Shown: positions 46,655-55,442 of the stretch, piece after piece
Layout: every line of letters starts with the position of its first letter
Position numbering within the stretch: position 1 is the stretch's first letter
NCBI GenBank assembly: GCA_002813895.1
Contig: CP024912.1
Coordinates: 2,531,836 to 2,595,835, forward strand
DNA: 64,000 nucleotides
Origin: Cyanobacterium sp. HL-69
Lineage (GTDB): Bacteria; Cyanobacteriota; Cyanobacteriia; Cyanobacteriales; Cyanobacteriaceae
Reading direction: 5' to 3'
The notes under the pieces: generated by a model
What the model was told of the DNA's origin: nothing
Seen by the model: only the letters and a program-made list of their open reading frames with translations
Database searches by the model: none
Position numbers and translations under genes: made by a program

Positions 46655-48151
46655 AGCCCTTGCCACCGCTGCCAAAATCGTCTTTTTCACAGACTCAAAC
46701 TGTTTTTTCAAAATAATTTTACTCCCTTCGGGTTGTCCTTCACCCTGCCAAGAAGAAGCCTTAAGCAGAAAATTTTGTAGTTGTTTCAACTTCTCAGAAG
46801 CGACATTAACAGTTAACTTTTGTTTATAACCAGAAGGATGTCCTAACTCAAAAAGTAAAATATGGTACTTCTTCTGACTAATTAAATTAGTACTAATTTG
46901 AGCACCAATATCTGTTTTCAAATCCAAATAACAAGGCAACCATTTTGGCTCATAAGTCCGATTATAAAGCAAATTAACCCACAAAATCATCGGGTGGGGA
47001 GTAGCCTGAAACATAAAGTGGGTAAAACAAAAAGTTGATTTAGGTTGAAAATGTAGCACCTCATCAGACTCCAACATACTCCATAAACTAGAAAAAGCAC
47101 CCTCTTGGGCTTCCACCAAATTCGGAAAAACAATCTTTTTCTGGGGTTTATTCTGCGGCCAAAAACTTTGACGATAAACCGTATTGATAGGAAGAAGTGC
47201 TGAAGATGCTTCTTTACTTGTTTGATTCATTCCCCCATCGCTATTATATTCCCTGTCTAAAGGGATAATTACCTTCAAAATTTCCCTTATATTTTGAGGG
47301 CGACGGGCAGGGGATTTATGTAAACAACTCATAATCAAGTCATCTAAATCCTTGGGTAACTCCAAATAAGTAGGTAATTTTTTGGGGGGAAATTCATTAT
47401 GGGCTTTGTACCACGACTGAAAATTATGAGCTTCTGCCTTAATGGGGGTTTGTTGGGTTAACATCTGATACATCAATACCCCTAAACTATAAATATCAGA
47501 AGTTGCCTTCAATTCATCCTCCGCCATTTGTTCAGGAGAGCAATATTCAGGAGTACCCATAAAGGATTTTTGGGTTAAAGATTCATCAGGATTATGAATT
47601 TGGGCAATGCCAAAGTCAAGAATTTTGACAAAATGACCTCCTTTTTCATCCTTGGCTAAAAATATATTACTCGGTTTAATATCTCGGTGAATAATGGGGG
47701 CTAACTCATTGTTGACTAAAATACCATTATGGGCGCACTCTAATCCCAAGCATATTTGACGGGTAAGGGATAGAAATTTGGGGAAAGAAAGGGGCTTTTT
47801 CTTAACCAGTTGATCTAAATCATAGCCTTCTAAATATTCCATCACATAAAATGGCACTTGACTATCATCAACGCCATAATCCTTTACCCTAACAATATGA
47901 TCACTTTGTTCACCCAATAATGCACTTATTTTAGCCTCTTTCTGGAAGCGATCGCGCATTTTACTATCCAACAAAGCCTGAGAAAGAAATTTGATCGCCA
48001 CCACCGTATCATTATTATTAATATCAAAAGCCTTATAAACCTGCCCCATGGCTCCCTTACCCACCAAATTACCGATTTTGTAGCGATTTGTTAGTAATTC
48101 TTGGGAGTCCTTATGTAAAGACTTGACTAAATCTGAGATAGGCTTAAACAT
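46649..48151 (-). CDS. Serine/threonine protein kinase
   Basis: The 500-residue protein has a Hanks-type kinase domain (residues 25-300): GNLVGKGAMGQVYKAFD, VAIKFLSQALL, HRDIKPSNIFLAKD, KILDFGIAQI, GTPEYCSPEQM. A C-terminal domain of about 170 residues has no recognisable fold (LPINTVYRQSFWPQNKPQKK). It has no membrane segment. The target is unknown. It is divergent from minC across 132 bases. Confidence 0.88.
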   Translation of the reverse strand: MFKPISDLVKSLHKDSQELLTNRYKIGNLVGKGAMGQVYKAFDINNNDTVVAIKFLSQALLDSKMRDRFQKEAKISALLGEQSDHIVRVKDYGVDDSQVPFYVMEYLEGYDLDQLVKKKPLSFPKFLSLTRQICLGLECAHNGILVNNELAPIIHRDIKPSNIFLAKDEKGGHFVKILDFGIAQIHNPDESLTQKSFMGTPEYCSPEQMAEDELKATSDIYSLGVLMYQMLTQQTPIKAEAHNFQSWYKAHNEFPPKKLPTYLELPKDLDDLIMSCLHKSPARRPQNIREILKVIIPLDREYNSDGGMNQTSKEASSALLPINTVYRQSFWPQNKPQKKIVFPNLVEAQEGAFSSLWSMLESDEVLHFQPKSTFCFTHFMFQATPHPMILWVNLLYNRTYEPKWLPCYLDLKTDIGAQISTNLISQKKYHILLFELGHPSGYKQKLTVNVASEKLKQLQNFLLKASSWQGEGQPEGSKIILKKQFESVKKTILAAVARAK

Positions 48152-48283
48152 TATGATACTGTACCTCTACCATGTTGAGTTGCCATAGGAATAAACCCTA
48201 AGCACCTTATTAAATATATTATAGAATTTAAACCGTTCGTTTTTTTGCCCTTGACCATAAAAAACCATTTACTTCCTTAAATA

Positions 48284-49228
48284 ATGATTAATCCATCCGA
48301 AAATATCCCCCCCGAAGAAAGTAATCTTTTCCCCACAGAAAACCATACGCCCCCAGAATTATCTTCTACCCTAGAAAATGATTCTCCCCCAGAATTACCA
48401 CTCCCCGAAGAAGTCACCGAAACCCCTCCCCTCAGTAGTCAAGAGCAAATTAAATTAAAACAAGAAGGGGATTTTGTCTATCTTTTTTTACCCCCCCACA
48501 AAACCAACCATAGCAATCAATGGATAAGGATGATAGAGGATTTCAAAACCCGATTGCAAAAAATGGATAAGTCATGGCTTCCTGAGACAAAAGCCCATTT
48601 AGATAGCGGTGATAAGTTGTTGGATACTAGACAAATTAGGGAGTTAGATGAAATTCTTGAACAAAATCAACTCAAACTCGATTTAGTCATTGCCCAACGT
48701 CGTCAAACTGCTGTGGCAGCGGCTAGTGCGGGTTATTCTGTTAAGCAAAATCCTTCTATTTCTCTTTTTGTTAAACCTAAAGAAAATCCTCAACAAAATT
48801 TAGCTGAACCTTTATATCTTAAAACTAATTTGCGATCGGGGGTGCAAATATCTCACCATAGCACGGTAATTATTCTTGGTGATGTCAATCCAGGTGCCAC
48901 TATCATTGCGGGGGGAGATGTTTATGTGTGGGGTACTCTAAAAGGTATTGCCCACGCAGGGGCAAGGGGTAATCGAGAATGTTTAATTATGTCTTTAAAA
49001 ATGAATCCAACTCAATTGAGAATTGCGGATTTGGTAGCTAGGGCGCCTGATAATACCCCCGATAGTGTGGCGGAGGTGGCTTACATTGGGGATGGGGGTA
49101 TCAGAATTCGGGATGCGGATACTTTTCGTAAGTTAAATGTTTTTAGTACACAAAAACAACACTGGGTGAATAGTAGTCATGGGGAATTGAAATTCGAGCG
49201 CACTGAAAACCTAACCATTGAAAATTGA
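48284..49228 (+). CDS. minC: Septum site-determining protein MinC
   Basis: The 314-residue protein has a Pro/Glu-rich start, a central MinC N-like domain (HSNQWIRMIEDFKTRLQKMD) and the C-terminal beta-helix: NLRSGVQISHHSTVIILGDV, NPGATIIAGGDVYVWGTLKG, IAHAGARGNRECLIMSLKMN. MinC blocks Z-ring formation away from mid-cell. minD and minE are not adjacent in this window. Confidence 0.93.
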   Translation: MINPSENIPPEESNLFPTENHTPPELSSTLENDSPPELPLPEEVTETPPLSSQEQIKLKQEGDFVYLFLPPHKTNHSNQWIRMIEDFKTRLQKMDKSWLPETKAHLDSGDKLLDTRQIRELDEILEQNQLKLDLVIAQRRQTAVAAASAGYSVKQNPSISLFVKPKENPQQNLAEPLYLKTNLRSGVQISHHSTVIILGDVNPGATIIAGGDVYVWGTLKGIAHAGARGNRECLIMSLKMNPTQLRIADLVARAPDNTPDSVAEVAYIGDGGIRIRDADTFRKLNVFSTQKQHWVNSSHGELKFERTENLTIEN

Positions 49229-49269
49229 TTTATATTGGAGGTAGAGGAAATATTTAATTATTTTGTGTC

Positions 49270-49698
49270 ATGAATAATATTATTTTTCATTTAGCAATTC
49301 CCATGATTAATGGGGAGGATACTAAAAAATTTTATGGAGATATTTTAGGAGCGAAGTTAGGTAGAAATAATGACCATGCCATGATTTTTGATTTTTATGG
49401 ACATCAGTTAGTCGCTCATACTAGCAAAGAAAATATTACTCCTCCTAGGGGGATTTATCCTCGTCATTTTGGTATCGTTTTTACGAAGGAATCTGATTGG
49501 GATGATTTGGTTTTTAACTGTGAAAATAAACAGGTTGAGTTTTATCAACCTCCTCGCATTCGTTTCTCTGGGGAATTAACTGAGCATAAAACTTTCTTTT
49601 TACAAGATCCTGCCCATAATATCCTAGAATTTAAGTTTTATCTTTATTATGAAGCTATTTTTGGGGCTACTGATGTTATGGCTATAGGCGATCGCTAA
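49270..49698 (+). CDS. VOC/glyoxalase-fold protein
   Basis: The 142-residue protein has two beta-alpha-beta units with FHLAIPMINGEDTKKFYGDI, FYGHQLVAHTSKE, HFGIVFTKESDWDD, and FFLQDPAHNILEFKFYLYYE. The His and Glu ligands of a metal site are plausible (His in FHLAI, Glu in NILEFK). The reaction is unknown. It follows minC by 41 bases and may be in the same unit. Confidence 0.75.
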   Translation: MNNIIFHLAIPMINGEDTKKFYGDILGAKLGRNNDHAMIFDFYGHQLVAHTSKENITPPRGIYPRHFGIVFTKESDWDDLVFNCENKQVEFYQPPRIRFSGELTEHKTFFLQDPAHNILEFKFYLYYEAIFGATDVMAIGDR

Positions 49699-49879
49699 TT
49701 AAATATAACCTTTAATGAACCTATATTTATCCATAAATAAAAAAACTCTTATTTTTGAGTTAAAGAATTAACATCCCATGACCAAAATTATCAATTTATG
49801 CTCATAAAAAATCATTGTTAATGTTAAAAAATAAAGATATGATTACTCTAGTCATTATCTATAGAAAATTATAAAGTTG

Positions 49880-50128
49880 ATGGATATTAAATTGGTAAAT
49901 ATAGGTTTTGGGAATATTGTTTCTGGTAATAGAATTATTGCCATTGTTTCCCCAGAATCAGCCCCCATAAAAAGAATTATCAACGAAGCAAAAGATAAAG
50001 GTCAACTTATAGATGCTACCTACGGGAGAAGAACACGGGCTGTTATTATCACAGACTCTAACCATATCATACTATCTTCTATTCAACCCGAAACTGTGGC
50101 TCAAAGGTTTACTTCTCCGAAAGAATGA
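49880..50128 (+). CDS. RemA-like protein (DUF370)
   Basis: The 82-residue protein from ATG 49880 has the DUF370 signature [40 protein letters not shown] and [20 protein letters not shown]. RemA is a DNA-binding regulator of matrix genes in Bacillus; the role in cyanobacteria is unknown. A TTG codon before it is not needed. The next stable element is a terminator 180 bases downstream. Confidence 0.88.
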   Translation: MDIKLVNIGFGNIVSGNRIIAIVSPESAPIKRIINEAKDKGQLIDATYGRRTRAVIITDSNHIILSSIQPETVAQRFTSPKE

Positions 50129-50309
50129 GGTAGTAGGTAAACACCAAAAAAAGTTGTACAGTAATAAATTATTGTCGTCGAAAATAAATACGTCGAAAAT
50201 CTTTGTGGATGAAGCATTACTAATGATACTACCTTAAATCAGGTTTAACGATTCTTCAAAATTAATTAACAAATTAGATGTCGTTTTCCCTAGAAATAGC
50301 GAATTATAT

Positions 50310-50336
50310 GTCGCCTTCCAATTAGGCGACTTTTTT
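50310..50336 (+). terminator. Intrinsic terminator downstream of the RemA-like gene
   Basis: GTCGCCT (50310-50316) pairs with AGGCGAC (50324-50330), followed by TTTTTT. It lies about 180 bases after the stop, just before the IS5-type element. Confidence 0.75.
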
Positions 50337-50362
50337 GTTTGAAAAGTGGTCATTAACAAATT

Positions 50363-51332
50363 AGGGTCTGCTGAAAAAGTCTTAAACGTAATATTGCATT
50401 ACAAGTGTTAATATGTCATTGACTTTATAGATAAGCAAATCTAAGACTTATGTCATAAAAACAAAAGTAAAACTTATCATATTGAGGGAATTTTAATTGT
50501 TTTTGCAAAAATAGACAAAAAATTTCCTTTAATATTTTTCTGATTATAGTCATTAAATTCATTACCAAAATAGCGATTGCCACTTTGTTTTCTGATGTTT
50601 CTCTTAATTTTGTTCTAATTAAATTTAACCCGTATCTTCTTTTTCCTTCTCCAAATTTTCCTTCTATTCTGCTTCTAATTTTTTCGTCTTCTCTTGCTTT
50701 ATTTAATAGTCCCAAGTCTGTGGGATATTTTATGTCCGATGGGGTTACTGTGGCATCTAATATTAGTTTTCCTTTATTCTTTTCTTCTTTTTCTGAGTTT
50801 TTTTTTCTTCCTCTGTTACCAATGTTTCTTTTACTATTTGTCTATTTATTTTATCGATTATTTCTTTACTTATTCTTTTACGAAAATGCACTAACATTGA
50901 CGGGTCAAATACTACTTTATTTTCGTAGCACTCTAACCCTATGTAGATATGGATTTTCTTTTATTTGCTCTACTGTTTCTCTATCACTTATCGTCAATAT
51001 TTCTTAAATTCATAATGAACCCAATGCCACTCTAAATGATTTGGCTGGTGCTCCTATTTTTTCTTCAAAAATACTTGCATATTCTTCTTCATATTCTAAC
51101 CATGGAATTATTTCACTCATTACTACCCAACGATTATTTTCATCTAGATGAAAATCTTCTTGGATTTTAAAATCCGATACTGAATAATGTATTTGATTTG
51201 TTCTAATGTACATGGTCAAACCGAAAAAACTTACTTTTTTCTTGATTTTAGCTCATTTTTTCGCTTTTTTCTGCTCACATAATCCTTCTAACTATTGCTC
51301 TATCTTGATTCTATTATTATTCAGCAGACCCT
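50363..51332 (-). mobile_element. IS5-type insertion sequence, decayed
   Basis: Inverted ends AGGGTCTGCTGAA (50363-50375) and the reverse complement at 51320-51332 enclose 970 bases with a minus-strand transposase that is broken. ATT flanks both ends and could be the target duplication. It abuts the remains of a group II intron on the right. Confidence 0.75.
50425..51213 (-). pseudogene. IS5-type transposase, split by stops and frameshifts
   Basis: The N-terminal part reads MYIRTNQIHYSVSDFKIQED and IPWLEYEEEYASIFEEKIGA, stopping after FRVALGSL near 51010. The C-terminal part (50425-50715) reads RIEGKFGEGKRRYGLNLIRT and KLRETSENKVAIAILVMNLM, which includes the YREK-like Glu region. The middle is in shifted frames. 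The intact parent would have about 330 residues. The plus-strand ORFs across here are shadows. Confidence 0.8.
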
Positions 51333-51334
51333 AT

Positions 51335-51720
51335 TTATGTGTAAAGGTATTGGCAGAAAAGGACAAGAGGTAACTCATATCCTGTACAATATAGGTAGTA
51401 CCACAATCATTAGGCATACCAAAGTCAAGGGCAATGCTAGTCCTTATGATTCTTCACTCCGAGAATATTGAAATAACCGCAAACTCAAACAGGGTAAAAA
51501 CTACTGGGCAAAAGGTAGTAAATACTATCAAGTAGCCATTAACCAAAATTGGAAATGTCCTGTATGTGGTGAGAACTTATTTAACGGAGAACTATTAGAA
51601 ACCTATCATATAGTACCTGTGATAAATGGTGGTGAAGATTTCACTGATAATCTTGTACATTTACACAAGTCTTGTCACAAACAGGTACATTCAAAATCCA
51701 AGTTTGAAGGCTTGAAGTAA
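51335..51720 (+). pseudogene. Group II intron protein C-terminus (maturase/HNH)
   Basis: The frame reads IRHTKVKGNASPYDSSLREY, a TGA where Trp is usual, then NRKLKQGKNYWAKGSKYYQV, WKCPVCGENLFNGELLETYH and NGGEDFTDNLVHLHKSCHKQ. The last parts are an HNH nuclease with a CxxC knuckle. No reverse transcriptase domain remains. It is truncated at the left by the insertion sequence. Confidence 0.8.
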
Positions 51721-51725
51721 GGCTT

Positions 51726-51759
51726 GAGCCGTGTGATGGGTAACTGTCACGCACGGTTC
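51726..51759 (+). ncRNA. Group II intron domain V
   Basis: GAGCCGTGTG pairs with the complementary CGCACGGTTC around a GTAAC-like inner loop region, the conserved 34-base domain V fold. It directly follows the intron-protein stop, as in cyanobacterial group II introns. Confidence 0.8.
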
Positions 51760-51805
51760 TTAGGGGAGGAGAGAGAGGTGACTCTTGAACCTTACCCGCT
51801 AATTA

Positions 51806-51882
51806 ATGTTCTCTAAGGTGCGGAATATCTAAAACTCAATAACCATGGTGTATTCGCTAAAAATATTAATTATGGTGATATG
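51806..51882 (+). other. Possible 3' exon fragment
   Basis: From about 51816 the plus strand reads GAEYLKLNNHGVFAKNINYG followed by DMLLN and a stop at 51892-51894, inside the end of the glucokinase gene. A short coding scrap here is consistent with the interrupted host gene of the intron. The family is not recognisable. Confidence 0.3.
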
Positions 51883-52776
51883 TTATTGAATTAATTCCCA
51901 AGCTAGTTTGGCAGCACCAACCATTCCTGCATCATTACCTAATTTTGCAACCATTAATTTTAGTCCTTCCCTAGAACTAGGTAATACTCTTTTTTCAACT
52001 TCTTCCCAAGCTGATGGTAAAAAATATTCAGCACTAGCACTCACTCCCCCCCCAATCAAAATGGCTTCTGGGGTAAAGATGTAAATGTAGGTTGCCAAGC
52101 CAGTGCCTATTATCTTGCCATAATCTTCCCAAAATTTTAGGGCGCTAGGATCATTTTTTTTTGCTAATTCGCCCCATTCAGATGGTTTTTTGCCTGTATC
52201 ACGATAAATGGCTGTAGCGGAGGCGTGTTGTTCAAAGGAGCCTGTGTTACCGCTATTACAAGGATGTCCATGGGGATTGAAGGTCACTAAACCTAATTCT
52301 CCCCCAGCACCATTATGTCCGATAAATAATTTGCCATGGAGAATGACAGCGCCCCCTACCCCCGTACCAATGGTTAATAAAATTAAATTTTGATAGTTTT
52401 TTCCTGCACCTAGCCATGCTTCTCCTAATCCTGCACAGTTAGCATCGTTACAAAGAATGGTTTTTAGTCCTGTTTTCTTTTCCAATTCATCGGCAAGGGG
52501 TACATCATGCCATCCACTTAGGTTGATGGCTACTTTGGCTATTCTACCTTTTACGTCTGTAGCCCCTGGCATTCCAATGCCCAAGGCAACAATGTTTTTA
52601 TTTTGGTTGATTCTATTAACGGTAAGGGCGATCGCATTTATGACATCTTCAGGGGTAGCAGGTTGAGGAGTGGCAACACTAAAAGACTCTAAACAAGTAC
52701 CATCCACCAGAAAACGTCCAAATTTAATGGCTGTGCCACCCAAATCCACTCCTATTACTTCTTTTTCTTTTACCAT
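51883..52776 (-). CDS. ROK-family glucokinase
   Basis: The 297-residue protein has the ROK pattern: VIGVDLGGTAIKFGRF for ATP, ALGIGMPGATDVKGRI, LCNDANCAGLGEAW and LILLTIGTGVGGAVI. In the usual zinc loop CxCGxxGCxE this protein has C-N-S-G-N-T-G-S-F-E near residue 171, so two of three Cys are Ser. Zinc-free ROK kinases exist; substrate glucose is a family inference. The intron scrap abuts its 3' end. Confidence 0.88.
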   Translation of the reverse strand: MVKEKEVIGVDLGGTAIKFGRFLVDGTCLESFSVATPQPATPEDVINAIALTVNRINQNKNIVALGIGMPGATDVKGRIAKVAINLSGWHDVPLADELEKKTGLKTILCNDANCAGLGEAWLGAGKNYQNLILLTIGTGVGGAVILHGKLFIGHNGAGGELGLVTFNPHGHPCNSGNTGSFEQHASATAIYRDTGKKPSEWGELAKKNDPSALKFWEDYGKIIGTGLATYIYIFTPEAILIGGGVSASAEYFLPSAWEEVEKRVLPSSREGLKLMVAKLGNDAGMVGAAKLAWELIQ

Positions 52777-52813
52777 TTTTAAATACTTTTTTTATCCCTA
52801 TTTATTTTACTAT

Positions 52814-53269
52814 TTACTCAACCTCATGGGACTTTCTCACTAACCAATAACTGGCAGAGAGACAAATTATAGCTATCCCTAAAGCAATTAAATCAATTTT
52901 GTCATATTGTTTGGGATCAAAAATAATAATTTTTCTTGCCACCGCAATTAAGGCAGTAGTCAAAACTAACTCTAGTTGAAGTATGTGCTTTCTTAAATAT
53001 ACGGTAATATTTTCCAATAGTTCCAGGGCAATCAATATATTAAGAAATAGTCCGAATATTTCAAAAATTGTACTAGCAAAAAAGCCAAACTCTCCAGTGA
53101 TAAATAAATATTTTGCTAAGACAAATATTAAATCTAATATCGAAATAAAAACAACAATTATAATTCCTAAAGAAAGAATTTTAGAAACAATATTTTCTGT
53201 AAGATGAACTATTTTTAAAAAGTTTTTATCTTTAAATGCTTCTTTTAAATAATTAATAAAACTATTCAT
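52814..53269 (-). CDS. PsiE-family membrane protein
   Basis: The 151-residue protein has four hydrophobic helices and the PsiE pattern: LSLGIIIVVFISILDLIFVL, EIFGLFLNILIALELLENIT, and LELVLTTALIAVARKIIIFD with KQYDKIDLIALGIAIICLSA. PsiE is phosphate-starvation induced in E. coli; function unknown. No Pho box is clear upstream. Confidence 0.82.
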   Translation of the reverse strand: MNSFINYLKEAFKDKNFLKIVHLTENIVSKILSLGIIIVVFISILDLIFVLAKYLFITGEFGFFASTIFEIFGLFLNILIALELLENITVYLRKHILQLELVLTTALIAVARKIIIFDPKQYDKIDLIALGIAIICLSASYWLVRKSHEVE

Positions 53270-53557
53270 ATAAATTATATATATGTCTTAATATATTTTG
53301 AATTGAAAAATAACAATAAAATGGAAAAGACAATATATATTCCGTTGAACAAAATAATTCATTTTATTCTCCTTTCATTAGACTATTGAATATTTCGTAG
53401 ATCAAAACTTTTTTAGTTGACATTTTCAACACACAAATATTAAAACACGTTCTTGCCATTCTGATGGTTGAGGAGATTTAAAAAAGTGTCCTTAGCAACT
53501 GTATGAACATAATTGCTACAATATTATTAAGTTTTGTAAACTCATCAGCAAAAAACC
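53270..53557. other. Spacer with a possible promoter
   Basis: This 288-base divergent spacer holds no gene. TTGACA at about 53418-53423 followed by an AT-rich -10-like AATATT about 19 bases later could drive the chorismate lyase gene; support is weak. Confidence 0.35.
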
Positions 53558-54151
53558 TTGAAGACTAAACCAATCGTAACTCAGTGGAACTGTTTAGATA
53601 ATCTCTGGCAAGGGGGAGAAGAAGTAGTAAAAACAGGTTTACCCCATTCCCAATTAGCACCTCCTTGGCAAATACTATTATTAGGAGATGGCTCTCCCAC
53701 AAGGCATTTGAGGTTATTAACCCAAGAGCCTACCCAAGTAGATGTGATTGATATGTCTTTGATTGGTATGGATAAAGATAATGCCCCTCAGGCCATAGAA
53801 AACGTCCCAGGACCTAGGTTAAGAAGACAAGTATGGCTCAAAACTGCTTCTGGGCAAAGGTTGGCTTATGCTTCTTCTTGGTGGAGTGCGGACAATGTGG
53901 ATCATTATTTAGAGAATAGAGCCTTACCGATTTGGGAAAGTTTATCTAAATTGCACACAGAATTGTATCGGGATATTCAAGGTATTTATTACGGTAATTG
54001 TCCTTATTTAGAAGAAAGTTTTGGGGAAAAAGGACCTTTTTGGGGGCGACATTATCTTTTTTGGCACAACCGCAAACCTTTAACTCTTATTTATGAAGTT
54101 TTTTCCCCTTATTTATCTAAATATTTAGGAGAAATAAAGTACAAAAAATAA
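53558..54151 (+). CDS. Chorismate lyase-like protein (DUF98)
   Basis: The 197-residue protein starts with TTG, because no ATG is available. It has SPTRHLRLLTQEPTQVDVID, PGPRLRRQVWLKTASGQRLA, YASSWWSADNVDHYLENRAL and IWESLSKLHTELYRDIQGIY. This fits the cyanobacterial chorismate lyase family making 4-hydroxybenzoate for plastoquinone. The Arg residues for chorismate binding are conserved-looking. It converges with a glutaredoxin-like gene. Confidence 0.85.
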   Translation: MKTKPIVTQWNCLDNLWQGGEEVVKTGLPHSQLAPPWQILLLGDGSPTRHLRLLTQEPTQVDVIDMSLIGMDKDNAPQAIENVPGPRLRRQVWLKTASGQRLAYASSWWSADNVDHYLENRALPIWESLSKLHTELYRDIQGIYYGNCPYLEESFGEKGPFWGRHYLFWHNRKPLTLIYEVFSPYLSKYLGEIKYKK

Positions 54152-54166
54152 TGTTTTCACCATGGC

Positions 54167-54439
54167 TTAATTCTCTATGAGATCCTCTGCAAACTGTTGT
54201 AATTTTTTGCTTAGTTGTGTCACAGAAATACGGGGAGACATACGGGGTATGGGGCGATCGCCCTTATCCGTAACCATCAATAATACAGGTATTTCGTATT
54301 TATAAACCTCAAACCATTGTTCATTGGTAGTAATATCTCTAATTTCAATAATTAAACTAAAATCATCAATTTCCCGTAATTTTTCCTCTAATCCTTCACA
54401 AAGGTGACAACCCTGTTTGCTATATAAAACTAACTTCAT
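54167..54439 (-). CDS. Glutaredoxin-like protein (CxxC)
   Basis: The 90-residue protein has the thioredoxin-fold redox site SKQGCHLCEGLEEKLREI (CHLC) and the cis-Pro region YKYEIPVLLMVTDKGDRPIP. This is the DUF836-like glutaredoxin group. It is 16 bases after the glycosyltransferase start of the next gene upstream and may share its transcript. Confidence 0.85.
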   Translation of the reverse strand: MKLVLYSKQGCHLCEGLEEKLREIDDFSLIIEIRDITTNEQWFEVYKYEIPVLLMVTDKGDRPIPRMSPRISVTQLSKKLQQFAEDLIEN

Positions 54440-54455
54440 TATTTTTAAATACTAA

Positions 54456-55442
54456 TTAATCCACAGTAAAAAAAGAGTGATAGCTACTAAATAAACCGAA
54501 CAACTGAGTTTTTAAAGCATCTAAAAAACCTAAAAAATAAAATACTCCTCGACTAATAACTTTGGTCAAAGAACCATTTTTATTACAAGGAGGATTACCT
54601 AAAACATGACAATCAAATAACTTACCATAAAAACGTATTTGTTGGGATAAAGTCAAATTTTTTAAACCCATCAAAAAATGATTATGGTAAAAAGCAAACT
54701 GATAACTCAAAGACTTGGTTGTAATATCGTGACAGCCTCCAAGTTCCTCCCCTAAATGAACTAACTCTGCCAATGGATCGTACCAAATATCATAACCCGT
54801 ACCGCGTAACCGTAAACAAAAATCCGACTCCTCTCTCACTGCACTACCCCGAAACCTTTCATCAAACCAGACATCATACTTGGTAAAAATATCTCGCCGA
54901 AAAGACATATTGCAACCCCTAGCAGTAATAATTTTTTGGGGTTTGATTAAATAAACAAAATCCAAATGATACCATGCCAACCCCGGATCACTTGCTTCGG
55001 GGTCTAAATGCTCTTTGAATGCCGTTGAATAGCCTTGCTCTCCTGTTTGAGCCGAAAACTGCTTCATACGGTCTAAAACCCTTCCAGCTACTGCACCTAT
55101 CTTTTCATTATCTAAATAATTTTTGACATGGGAAGAAATATAATTTTCTGATAGCTGAACATCATCATCAATAAAAATTACGATGTCGCCTTTCGCCTTA
55201 CTAACTCCATAATTTCTGGCTTTTGGTAAACTAGCCCAATCTACCCGATACCATTTTATTTTTCCTTGTGTATGATGATTGCTCAAAAAAGATTCAACTT
55301 CTTGATCATGATCCAGAGTTTGATCCACCACAAGCACTTCAAAAGAAGGATAATCTTGTTTAAGTACATCCCGAATACTATCCACCAGGGCTTGTTCTCG
55401 TTTATAAGTAGGAATAATCACAGAAACTAGAGGTTGATTCAT
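54456..55442 (-). CDS. GT2 glycosyltransferase, HpsN-like
   Basis: The 328-residue protein has a GT-A fold: VSVIIPTYKREQALVDSIRD, VLVVDQTLDHD, IVIFIDDDVQLSENYISSHV and ESDFCLRLRGTGYDIWYDPL. This resembles the HpsN glycosyltransferase that accompanies HpsL in hormogonium polysaccharide clusters. It overlaps the HpsL-like gene by four bases (ATGA). Acceptor unknown. Confidence 0.78.
   Translation of the reverse strand: MNQPLVSVIIPTYKREQALVDSIRDVLKQDYPSFEVLVVDQTLDHDQEVESFLSNHHTQGKIKWYRVDWASLPKARNYGVSKAKGDIVIFIDDDVQLSENYISSHVKNYLDNEKIGAVAGRVLDRMKQFSAQTGEQGYSTAFKEHLDPEASDPGLAWYHLDFVYLIKPQKIITARGCNMSFRRDIFTKYDVWFDERFRGSAVREESDFCLRLRGTGYDIWYDPLAELVHLGEELGGCHDITTKSLSYQFAFYHNHFLMGLKNLTLSQQIRFYGKLFDCHVLGNPPCNKNGSLTKVISRGVFYFLGFLDALKTQLFGLFSSYHSFFTVD

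Larger units (their letters stand above)
51333..51805 (+). mobile_element. 3' remnant of a group II intron
   Basis: It contains the C-terminal HNH part of an intron-encoded protein (51335-51720) and then domain V, DVI-like pairing and a plausible 3' end near 51800. The 5' three quarters of the intron are absent and the IS5-type element lies where it should continue. Confidence 0.8.

Noticed and set aside
50585..51007. 140-residue plus-strand ORF with membrane-like composition
   Set aside because: It is the antisense of the decayed IS5-type transposase; hydrophobicity is a by-product of the reverse frame.
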